Assembly: GCA_002367235.1 (NCBI GenBank)
Contig: DFBC01000039.1
Span: 1 to 5,458 of the forward strand
Reading direction: 5' to 3'
DNA length: 5,458 nucleotides
Source of the DNA: Cellvibrionales bacterium UBA3090
GTDB lineage: Bacteria > Pseudomonadota > Gammaproteobacteria > Pseudomonadales > Porticoccaceae
Each line of letters opens with the position of its first letter. Position 1 is the first letter of the stretch. The notes beneath the pieces are model-generated. The model searched no databases. It worked only from the letters and a program-made list of their open reading frames with translations, and was not told the DNA's origin. Positions 1 to 5,458 of the stretch are shown here, one piece after another. The translations under genes and the position numbers were made by a program.

Positions 1-317
1 ATTTACGGATTCTCCGGGTATGGAAGGGATAATGTGGTGTTTTACGAATAAGAGCGGAGAAGACAAAATTGCTCATTCTCCTGAGTGATGGTAAGCCCTT
101 AGACCAAGAGTATCATGGCGAGTACGCGATTGAAGATACGAGGATGGCATTAAGGGAATCTCAAAGATACGGTATCAAGTCGTTTTGCATAACGGTTGAT
201 CGAGAAGCGGCGGAGTATCTGCCACGAATGTATGCCAGTAGCAGATGGGTAGTGATAGATGATGTGATGAAACTACCGGATAAAATAACGCGGATTTACA
301 GGTTGTTTACGACGTGA
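1..317 (+). pseudogene. norD: NorD-like vWA-domain protein, 3' end, broken by internal deletion
   Basis: This is the C-terminal part of a von Willebrand factor A domain protein of the NorD/CbbO type, which in its known members works with a MoxR-type AAA+ ATPase to activate or insert metal into a target enzyme. Positions 1-48 read IYGFSGYGRDNVVFYE in frame 1 and then hit TAA at 49-51. From about position 48 the homology resumes in frame 3 with RAEKTKLLILLSDGKPLD, followed by IEDTRMALRE, ITVDREA and a normal-looking C-terminus ending at the TGA at 315-317. From memory of the family, roughly 40 residues that normally separate these blocks, including the conserved Thr of the metal-binding site, are missing, and the two halves are in different frames. 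The product should therefore be non-functional unless this is an assembly or sequencing error. The 5' part lies outside the window. It converges with the methyltransferase gene, 17 bp away. Family assignment is fairly sure; NorD versus another NorD-like vWA protein is not. Confidence 0.75.
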
Positions 318-334
318 AAGGCGATGCGGCAGTG

Positions 335-2542
335 TCAGAACAATCGCAACTGAATGATTGTGGAGTCCTCGGCCCCTTTCTTTGCACTCCCAACCTTAGC
401 GGCTATATGGACATCAAAATGCGTAAGTACCTTAGTAAACCATTCATACGAGACTTTTTGGGTATCCCAAACTGCGCTTGCCGCTTTCAGTAGTTCACCC
501 ATAAAATGTAGAAATAACTTATTCTTGCTGCTAGAGGGTGCTTCCACATACAAGCCATCCATTGCACGCTGCTGGGCCTCTTCTAAAGACAGGAAATGGT
601 GCGTTAACGCTCCAGACCTTTTCTGACAGACCAACACCAAATCCATGTCTAACGATTGCTTGTTACGAATGTGTGGATTGACTTTGTATTCACTCATCAC
701 AGGAAATGAGTCAGAAACATAAAAACCGCTTTCTACAACAGCAGTAAATACAATCCACCATGCTTCCCACTTGGTATGGTGAAACGTGAAGATAAATTGC
801 CCTTCGTCTTTTAACACCCGTTTACATTCCTTGAATACTGCTGTCAGCAAATTGAGATAGCCCTCACCGTCCTTCTTCATGCCATCATTCACGATAGCCT
901 CTTGCTCGGTTGGCACATGAGCAGTCGCAAAATACGGATGGTCATTGAGTAACGACCGCAGCCACACATAGAAGAAATTGGATAATTCTGAATAGTGGAT
1001 GTTATCGAAGTAAGGTGGATCGGTAATCACGAAGTCAACGGACTTGTCAGGTACAGCAGGGAGGTTTGAGGAATCGCCACAGAGCAGTAAAGCGCTGCGC
1101 TGTGTTTGTTTAAGCTCCTCAAAAGAAGATACAAAGTTGGCGGCTATTCTCTCGCTTTTGGCATAGACTGTTTTGACTTTGTTGCGAGTGCCTTTGAACT
1201 TATCGAACGGGTGCTGGCAATACTGTTTGGCGCGAACGTATCGACCATAGCAATTGACAAACGTTCCTGCTCCTTCTTTTGACACCCCCCATACCGCGTT
1301 TTCAACGGGAGTCGTCGTCAACGGCATTGCGTGATAGTTGAAGAGGTGATGCAGTTTCCGATTTGGATAGTTATAGGGCGTCATCATGTTGTTGTATTCC
1401 AGCGCGTTGGAAAAGACAGTGATGAAGGCGTTGCGATACTCCTTTTCGGGAATCATGCGAATAGCGTCAATCAAATAGTTGAAGGCAAGCAACTGGCGTG
1501 CATTGAACAGCTCGTAATAATAGTGGTAATTGTGGAGACGCCAGCGAACAGATGAGGCGCCTTCCAAAATCGGCTGTTTGGGGAACACCAACCGCTCTTT
1601 CGATTCTCCAAAGGTTTTCTCAATCGCGGCGATCTTTGCCAAGTCGTCAGCATCAGGTGCCTTATAGAGCCGGTCTCTGCACCGCGGACACCAGTATTCA
1701 ATAGCCACAAGTTTTTCGTGTAGCCGCTGCCCCGCCTTCATCGTTTGAATGAGAGAAATCTTCTGCCTCTTGCAATAAGGGCAAGTATAGTAACCTCGGT
1801 CATAAGTCCCAACTCGTGGCTCAAAGGTGGCGCCGCATTGCTTGCAGGAGCAATCTCCCTCTCCATACCACTTGTTAAGTGCATAACAATGTGGACAGAA
1901 GGCAATAGCAGGATTAGTGCGCGAGGCGGGCTTGTTGCGGCTACGCCCTTCATTAAGCAGAGTTCGCTTGAACAAAGGAACAACTTTGCCACAATGCGGG
2001 CATTCCACATAACGCACCCAGAAGGCGTAAAGCCCCTCTCCGTGCGACATCCCGCAGTGCGAACAGGTAGTTGTTCGATAAAGAGACTTAATTTGTTCTC
2101 CTGTGGTTTGTTCCAGTTGGTGGAAGTAGGCATCCAGCTTCTCCAAGTTTATAGGCTTCAGAGTTTCACGCACAACCCAGAACGAAACCGGGTTGATGTC
2201 ACATCCTACAACTTTCGCACCAAGCCGATTAGCCTCCACCAAAGTCGTTCCGCCGCCCATAAAAGGGTCGAGAATAATAACGCTCCCAAAGTCATGATCC
2301 ATGAAGTACTCGCTTTGCTCAGAGAGGATACGGTTTGCCGTTGAGCAAAATAGTCCATCAACGCTATTGTGGTGGGTGGCTAACTGGATGATGGAGCGGA
2401 ACAAGGCACCCGGGCGACGTGCCCACCACTTGTGCAGGGAATAAACGGGTCGGTAGTATTGCCGCTTGCCTGTTTCCTCTTGAGCTAACTTGCTAATGAT
2501 GTCTTCGACGTATGGGTTGAGAACGAAAATTGTCTTGTTCAT
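335..2542 (-). CDS. Zinc-ribbon DNA amino-methyltransferase (N6-adenine or N4-cytosine) of a restriction-modification pair
   Basis: A 735-residue SAM-dependent DNA methyltransferase. Near the N-terminus is SLHKWWARRP (35-44), typical of the COG1743/DUF1156-like adenine-specific methylases. It is followed by the SAM-binding motif DPFMGGGT (92-99) and its partner CDINP (114-118). The catalytic motif is DPPY at 508-511, within VDFVITDPPYFDNIHYSELS, which marks an exocyclic-amino methylase, not a 5-methylcytosine enzyme. About 400 residues separate the two motifs and carry repeated cysteine pairs (160/163, 181/184, 216/219, 231-233-236, 254/257, 285/288). These look like two to three zinc ribbons, and I infer that this insert contributes to target recognition. 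The open frame extends 33 codons upstream to 2641, but I chose the ATG at 2540-2542 because it lies one nucleotide after the endonuclease stop codon and just before the conserved region. The longer start would overlap the endonuclease gene by about 100 bp. Likely role: protecting host DNA from the neighbouring endonuclease. The target sequence is unknown. Confidence 0.88.
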   Translation of the reverse strand: MNKTIFVLNPYVEDIISKLAQEETGKRQYYRPVYSLHKWWARRPGALFRSIIQLATHHNSVDGLFCSTANRILSEQSEYFMDHDFGSVIILDPFMGGGTTLVEANRLGAKVVGCDINPVSFWVVRETLKPINLEKLDAYFHQLEQTTGEQIKSLYRTTTCSHCGMSHGEGLYAFWVRYVECPHCGKVVPLFKRTLLNEGRSRNKPASRTNPAIAFCPHCYALNKWYGEGDCSCKQCGATFEPRVGTYDRGYYTCPYCKRQKISLIQTMKAGQRLHEKLVAIEYWCPRCRDRLYKAPDADDLAKIAAIEKTFGESKERLVFPKQPILEGASSVRWRLHNYHYYYELFNARQLLAFNYLIDAIRMIPEKEYRNAFITVFSNALEYNNMMTPYNYPNRKLHHLFNYHAMPLTTTPVENAVWGVSKEGAGTFVNCYGRYVRAKQYCQHPFDKFKGTRNKVKTVYAKSERIAANFVSSFEELKQTQRSALLLCGDSSNLPAVPDKSVDFVITDPPYFDNIHYSELSNFFYVWLRSLLNDHPYFATAHVPTEQEAIVNDGMKKDGEGYLNLLTAVFKECKRVLKDEGQFIFTFHHTKWEAWWIVFTAVVESGFYVSDSFPVMSEYKVNPHIRNKQSLDMDLVLVCQKRSGALTHHFLSLEEAQQRAMDGLYVEAPSSSKNKLFLHFMGELLKAASAVWDTQKVSYEWFTKVLTHFDVHIAAKVGSAKKGAEDSTIIQLRLF

Positions 2543-2543
2543 G

Positions 2544-3629
2544 TTAATCAGAACACCAGAAAGGGGATGATGATTTTGGAACGCGGTCATATTCTCGTTC
2601 CTTGTAGAATCCTTCGAGCGTCTTACTATAGGAAAACTCATTTTGGAACTCTTGTCGCAAACTCCCCAACAAGTCTTTACCTAACAGGTCTGCAAATTTG
2701 CCCAGCAAAGCTTCATCATACCAACGTGTCAAGTCAGTCTCGGTGATTATGCCCCGAACACGTTGTCCCAACTGTTGACTAACTCGTTCTATGATCTCTC
2801 TTTCGGCATCCTTGCAGACTATTACAATCCAATCAGCTGCAACTTCTTCACAAATGTTTTCAGCAAGTTCATAAGTTAAACTCAAATGCTTGACCTGCAC
2901 AACGGGTCCGAAGTTCGCCCAAATATCCAAACCTCTATCAGCGGCATTCGTCGCACCTGCGCGATAGAGCCTTGCGTCCAGACTAACTGTTGGGCTCTGA
3001 GAGTCTATGCCCAAGAGTAAGCGAGTAAAGTCCTCAAATGCTCGCAGCAAGTCAATTTGGGCGAGATTGGCAGCCAGCGTTACTTTGATTCTCAAGTGCC
3101 TGACAAGTGTATTAAATAATGCATACACCACAATTTCATACGCCTTGTCAATACTTCGTCTGATGCCACGCTCGTACTCAAACGCAGATAGAAACTCAGT
3201 AAGGTTGAAATCGTCAATTGTTGCTTTAGCCAACAATTCATCCAATCGCAGTATGCGCTGTTGCTTCTTCCAGAATTGCTGATAGATGTAGCGCTCAACA
3301 ACCCCGCCATATCTGTTGTTCTCTTTTGCAAGTACAGCCAGAATGGCAGGAGGGATGGCGTTTGCTTCAAACAGGTTGTCCTGGTATTTCTGAGAGGATG
3401 TAGAAACTTGATTAATTAGCAACCGCGTTACGCTGTCACGCCAACGCTTAGATGGGTTGCGGTATGCTTCAAGGTTCTCGCGAATATCGCTGACACTTAA
3501 CTCTCCATGCCGTGCTCTGTAAAGAATCTCCGCCACTTGAATCGGCTTGTAGAGTGCGACACGCTGCTTGTCAATTAGTCTATCCAGGACCTCTTTTGCA
3601 AAGGCGACATTTTTATTTTCCACAACCAT
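2544..3629 (-). CDS. HaeII-family type II restriction endonuclease
   Basis: A 361-residue protein that I recognise as a HaeII-like restriction endonuclease (the family cuts RGCGCY in its founding member; specificity here is not known). The N-terminus contains RVALYKPIQVAEILYRARHG, a conserved opening block. The probable nuclease core is of PD-(D/E)xK type: a helix with Glu165 (KAYEIVVYALF), then RGLDIWANFGPVVQVKHLSL with Asp235 and the Gln245-Val-Lys247 triad. The following segment ADWIVIVCKDAER looks like the next core strand. The frame is open up to an ATG at 3648-3650, but I chose the ATG at 3627-3629 because an AAGGAG sits 4 nt upstream of it. The gene ends TAA-C-ATG into the methyltransferase, so the two are co-transcribed, with the endonuclease first and translational coupling likely. 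No controller protein gene is visible. The gene lies directly downstream of a decayed integrase, which suggests horizontal arrival. Confidence 0.85.
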   Translation of the reverse strand: MVVENKNVAFAKEVLDRLIDKQRVALYKPIQVAEILYRARHGELSVSDIRENLEAYRNPSKRWRDSVTRLLINQVSTSSQKYQDNLFEANAIPPAILAVLAKENNRYGGVVERYIYQQFWKKQQRILRLDELLAKATIDDFNLTEFLSAFEYERGIRRSIDKAYEIVVYALFNTLVRHLRIKVTLAANLAQIDLLRAFEDFTRLLLGIDSQSPTVSLDARLYRAGATNAADRGLDIWANFGPVVQVKHLSLTYELAENICEEVAADWIVIVCKDAEREIIERVSQQLGQRVRGIITETDLTRWYDEALLGKFADLLGKDLLGSLRQEFQNEFSYSKTLEGFYKEREYDRVPKSSSPFWCSD

Positions 3630-3633
3630 TACA

Positions 3634-3639
3634 CTCCTT
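3634..3639 (-). promoter_or_regulatory. Ribosome binding site of the restriction endonuclease
   Basis: AAGGAG on the minus strand, four bases (TGTA) before the ATG at 3627-3629. It is the clearest Shine-Dalgarno I found in the window, and it decides the start of the endonuclease against the ATG 21 bases upstream, which lies before the AAGGAG. Confidence 0.75.
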
Positions 3640-3668
3640 TTTTCTTGCATCTGACATCAGCTGCCATT

Positions 3669-3690
3669 TCGCTTAACCGTGAATAAGCGA
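3669..3690. repeat. 7-bp inverted repeat between integrase remnant and endonuclease
   Basis: TCGCTTA (3669-3675) and TAAGCGA (3684-3690) form a perfect 7-bp inverted repeat around an 8-base loop. It starts at the stop codon of the integrase remnant and lies about 40 bp upstream of the endonuclease start. No T-tract follows, so a classical intrinsic terminator is unlikely. An operator for the restriction operon, a relic recombination site or chance are all possible. Confidence 0.4.
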
Positions 3691-3900
3691 TCAACTTCGT
3701 TTACCCCTGACTCTTGACGAACTATCCTTCCAACCTTTCACTATGGTATCCAGTGGACCTTTTATTTTACCTATATCTTTATTGCTTACAGGGGTATATA
3801 TTTCTGTCGTCTTGCTATGTGGCACCGTGTTTTTCATAAAAGTCTTCAGTAATTCCTGTTTACGCCCATTGATAGTAAAATTGACCAGTTGAGTACACCT
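3691..3900 (-). pseudogene. Tyrosine recombinase (XerC/D-like integrase), C-terminal remnant
   Basis: The last 50 or so residues of a phage-type integrase can be pieced together from three reading frames on the minus strand. One frame gives ILLSMGVNRNY followed by a stop and RLL, matching the usual HLL.xGVNLRYIQ.LL block. A second gives KHGAT, matching the LLGH.S block. A third gives SKTTEIYTPVSNKDIGKIKG then PLDTIV, ending at the TGA at 3691-3693. SKTTEIYT contains the catalytic tyrosine, and the THVSNKDIGKIKSPLD-like tail is characteristic of XerC/D-type recombinases. In-frame stops, at least two frameshifts and the absence of the N-terminal domain and catalytic Arg/Lys blocks show it is dead. 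It is oriented like the restriction genes and sits immediately upstream of them, consistent with a former integrating element that carried them. An uninterrupted frame runs 3691-3906, but only its 3' part matches the family. Confidence 0.75.
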
Positions 3901-3940
3901 TATTTCCTATTTTACGGCTCAAATAGCTCTGCACAATCAC

Positions 3941-4126
3941 TTACCGCCAAAGCCGCGGAACAACGCGCCCGGTTCGTTTCATGTATTCACAGTAATCTTC
4001 ACAAAAATGTTCAATCATCATCTGCTCCTCTCGCGGGACGCGCACGAGGTAGAGAGGCAGTAGAGACGCCAGCATGGCGAAACCTGCGAGCCAGTTCTGT
4101 AAATGAACTAAGCAGATCGTAAACAG
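3941..4126 (-). pseudogene. Isoprenylcysteine carboxyl methyltransferase-like protein, 5'-truncated remnant
   Basis: Sixty-one codons ending at the TAA at 3941-3943 encode the C-terminus of an ICMT/PEMT-type membrane methyltransferase. They include LQNWLAGFAMLASLLPLYLV, a hydrophobic final membrane segment, then RVPREEQMMIEHF and YCEYMKRTGRVVPRLWR. This matches the family pattern of an E-E pair followed by Y..YM.RTGR..P. The rest of the protein, normally around 200 residues with several membrane segments and the RHPxY region, is absent. The frame simply continues backwards into the end of the neighbouring MetE-like gene without a start codon or recognisable homology. It is therefore a fragment left by a deletion or recombination whose junction lies close to 4110-4130. 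I consider the family call good and expression unlikely. Confidence 0.72.
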
Positions 4127-4127
4127 A

Positions 4128-4970
4128 TTAAAGATTTCGAAATAACATCCCCTTTGATACCCCCACCATATTCTTCATTTTACGTATAGCTATATCGCGT
4201 GGTGTTTTTGCAAATCCGCAATCGCTACTGAGCATTATTTCCGAGCCGAATAAATCCACACCCCGTTCAACAACTTCTTTTATCTCATTAACGTGCTCAA
4301 CCTCAGACTTAGTGGATATGCAACCAAGCACTATCTTCTTTCCGCTAAAAAGGTCTGGGGTCAAGACCTCAAAGTTCTTTGGCAAACCTGCAAACTCTAA
4401 AGAGATCATCTCAACATCAATTATCGGGACGTAATGAGCAAAAGAGCTGATGTCTCCACAGACATGAAGAATCGTTGGGACTCGCACAGAATTCGCTATT
4501 TTGTTTATCGCTTGGATAAAAGGTCTGGGAACGGGATAAACCCGCGATAATATAGGCTCATTTATCTGTATAAAATCGGCTCCACTTTGCTCCATTGCTT
4601 TAACCTCTTTAATCAGCACTTCGGTTAACTTCTCCAGCGCTAATTTCAGATTATCGCATCTAACGACAGAGAGGAAAGTTGCAGGACCGGGTATTATCGC
4701 TTTCAGAGTGTTATCAACCTTATTTTTTATCCTTGACAGGCATTCTGAGCATACAGGTGCGTATCTCAAAGCATCGGTGTCCAGATAATATCTATCCCCG
4801 ATTTTTCTTATACCCGGCATTTTATTTGCATAAACGTCAACGAATCCACCGCAAGGGAGTCCACAGGTTACAATATCCACACCTACCATTTTCTGAAGGC
4901 TCAAAGCTTCTTCCCAGCTCTCTACTGGCAGACTGCCAAGAGTCATTGTTTTACATCTCGATTTTACCAT
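4128..4970 (-). CDS. MetE-like (core cobalamin-independent methionine synthase) zinc methyltransferase
   Basis: A 280-residue single-domain protein resembling only the C-terminal catalytic barrel of MetE. Visible family marks are TLGSLP at 10-15, the IQINEPIL segment (134-141, compare IQIDEPAL), GCISTKSEVE (216-225) and DCGFAKTPRD (250-259) followed by RKMKNMV. The zinc ligands of MetE can all be placed: His169-x-Cys171 in LHVCGD, Glu192 in SLEFAG, and Cys251 in DCGF. The N-terminal MetE half, which helps bind folate, is absent, as in the short archaeal/anaerobe proteins called core-MetE or MesA-D. The likely reaction is transfer of a methyl group from a corrinoid protein to homocysteine. A methylcobamide:thiol methyltransferase with another acceptor is the alternative. 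It overlaps the upstream CdhE-like gene by 20 nt. A second ATG at 4944-4946, just after that gene's stop, is possible; I prefer 4970 because the first strand seems to begin before TLGSLP. Confidence 0.82.
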   Translation of the reverse strand: MVKSRCKTMTLGSLPVESWEEALSLQKMVGVDIVTCGLPCGGFVDVYANKMPGIRKIGDRYYLDTDALRYAPVCSECLSRIKNKVDNTLKAIIPGPATFLSVVRCDNLKLALEKLTEVLIKEVKAMEQSGADFIQINEPILSRVYPVPRPFIQAINKIANSVRVPTILHVCGDISSFAHYVPIIDVEMISLEFAGLPKNFEVLTPDLFSGKKIVLGCISTKSEVEHVNEIKEVVERGVDLFGSEIMLSSDCGFAKTPRDIAIRKMKNMVGVSKGMLFRNL

Positions 4971-5458
4971 TTTCGTCTTCTCTTCTTATGAACGGTGGAA
5001 GTTGAGATGAATCCATGGGACCTACTATCACCTCGCTTCTCAAAGCATTCTCAATACGTCCTTTGTCATCCCGCATCATGCCAGGGATAATAAGTCTTTT
5101 CGGCTCTATCTCCAGCTCCCTTATCGCTTCTATCACCTTATCCGCGGACAATATACCGGCTAATTTCGCTACAATGACCGCATAACCAGAGGTATTGACA
5201 ACAACAAGGTTTGCATTAATCCCACCTCCCTCCAGGTCTTCAGTAACGATTTCAACCGTTTTAGCCCAGTTCCCAGTCACCACGTAGGTATCCCCACCAT
5301 CACCAACCACTATAATCGAAGGTGCTTCTATTTCAACAGGAGATAGAACATCAGAATATACGGAATTCAAATGTCTGTTTATAATTTCGCCAAATCTCCA
5401 ATTGCCTAAATACAATATATCCGCGAGATAAGGAGGGCTTGAGAGGGTCAAAGCGGTT
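4951..5458 (-). CDS. cdhE: Corrinoid/iron-sulfur protein large subunit (CdhE/AcsC-like), C-terminal part
   Basis: The frame is open to the window edge, so the gene probably starts outside. The first start-like codon inside is a TTG at 5449-5451, with no visible support. Numbering from it, the 166 residues show the end of a barrel (YLGNWRFGEII, 14-24) and then the corrinoid-binding domain of the CO dehydrogenase/acetyl-CoA synthase gamma subunit. Its parts are SIIVVGDGGDTYVVTGNWAK (45-64), NLVVVNTSGYAVIVAKLAGI (81-100), LSADKVIEAI (101-110), KRLIIPGM (118-125) and VIVGPMDSSQLPPF (141-154). These follow the order of AcsC, where blocks of the form VDTDGLSVLTA, IIIPG and VIVGPREASGI occur. The family carries a methyl-cobamide between methyltransferases and acetyl-CoA synthase. 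Whether the iron-sulfur domain is present cannot be seen. Overlap with the MetE-like gene suggests translational coupling and a joint role in methyl transfer. The symbol is by family, not proven orthology. Confidence 0.78.
   Translation of the reverse strand, partial: TALTLSSPPYLADILYLGNWRFGEIINRHLNSVYSDVLSPVEIEAPSIIVVGDGGDTYVVTGNWAKTVEIVTEDLEGGGINANLVVVNTSGYAVIVAKLAGILSADKVIEAIRELEIEPKRLIIPGMMRDDKGRIENALRSEVIVGPMDSSQLPPFIRREDENGKIEM

Noticed and set aside
341..360. CAATC/GATTG stem as a terminator between the convergent genes
   Set aside because: Only 5 bp with a 10-base loop, inside the methylase coding sequence and with no T-tract.
1745..2344. 199-codon plus-strand open frame opposite the methyltransferase
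   Set aside because: It is antisense to a region with clear methylase and zinc-ribbon motifs and shows no recognisable domain; it is a shadow of the real gene.
2543..2641. 33-residue N-terminal extension of the methyltransferase starting at 2641
   Set aside because: It overlaps the endonuclease C-terminus in another frame, precedes the first conserved methylase residues, and there is a perfectly placed ATG at 2542-2540 right after the endonuclease stop.
3092..3370. 92-codon minus-strand frame within the endonuclease gene
   Set aside because: It is an out-of-frame shadow of the endonuclease coding region.
3640..3780. Promoter for the restriction operon, for example TTGATC or TAAAAT-like hexamers on the minus strand
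   Set aside because: No pair of hexamers with good matches and 16-18 bp spacing was found, so no position can be supported.
3889..4122. 77-codon plus-strand open frame in the gap
   Set aside because: The opposite strand carries the recognisable ICMT-like C-terminus, and the plus-strand product is low-complexity without family features.
5100..5250. HgcA, the mercury-methylation corrinoid protein, which shares the CdhE fold
   Set aside because: The equivalent of HgcA's cysteine-containing cap helix (N-V-W-C-A-A-G-K) reads GYAVIVAKLAG here, with no cysteine, and the IIPGM and VIVGP blocks follow CdhE/AcsC.
1..5458. CRISPR array, tRNA or rRNA genes, or insertion sequence transposase
   Set aside because: I saw no regularly spaced repeats, no tRNA-like cloverleaf and no transposase motifs on either strand.

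Overview
The window looks like a rearranged accessory locus in the genome of an anaerobic prokaryote with corrinoid (Wood-Ljungdahl type) one-carbon chemistry. The main clue is the right end. It encodes the C-terminal domain of a corrinoid/iron-sulfur protein large subunit (CdhE/AcsC type), overlapping a short cobalamin-independent methionine synthase-like methyltransferase. I cannot decide between a bacterium and an archaeon: the families present occur in both, and the one clear Shine-Dalgarno (AAGGAG) does not discriminate.

Layout, left to right. (1) Positions 1-317, + strand: the 3' end of a NorD-like von Willebrand A protein, broken by an out-of-frame internal deletion near position 48. 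(2) Positions 335-3629, - strand: a two-gene restriction-modification cassette. A HaeII-family type II endonuclease is transcribed first, and one nucleotide after its stop codon comes a large amino-methyltransferase carrying several zinc-ribbon cysteine pairs. (3) Positions 3630-4127: no intact gene. It holds the endonuclease's ribosome binding site, a 7-bp inverted repeat, the frameshifted C-terminus of a tyrosine recombinase (3691-3900) and the 3' third of an isoprenylcysteine carboxyl methyltransferase-like gene (3941-4126), both on the - strand. (4) Positions 4128-5458, - strand: the MetE-like methyltransferase and, upstream and overlapping it by 20 nt, the CdhE-like gene, which runs off the window.

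How the parts fit. The restriction cassette lies next to a decayed integrase and a truncated gene, with a broken NorD gene on its other flank. This fits a defence module carried in by an integrating element whose mobility gene has since decayed. The right-hand pair reads as one functional unit: a corrinoid protein that could carry a methyl group and a zinc methyltransferase that could pass it to a thiol, most plausibly homocysteine. That would be a folate-independent methionine synthase arrangement. Functional assignments rest on recognised motifs; no database search was possible.
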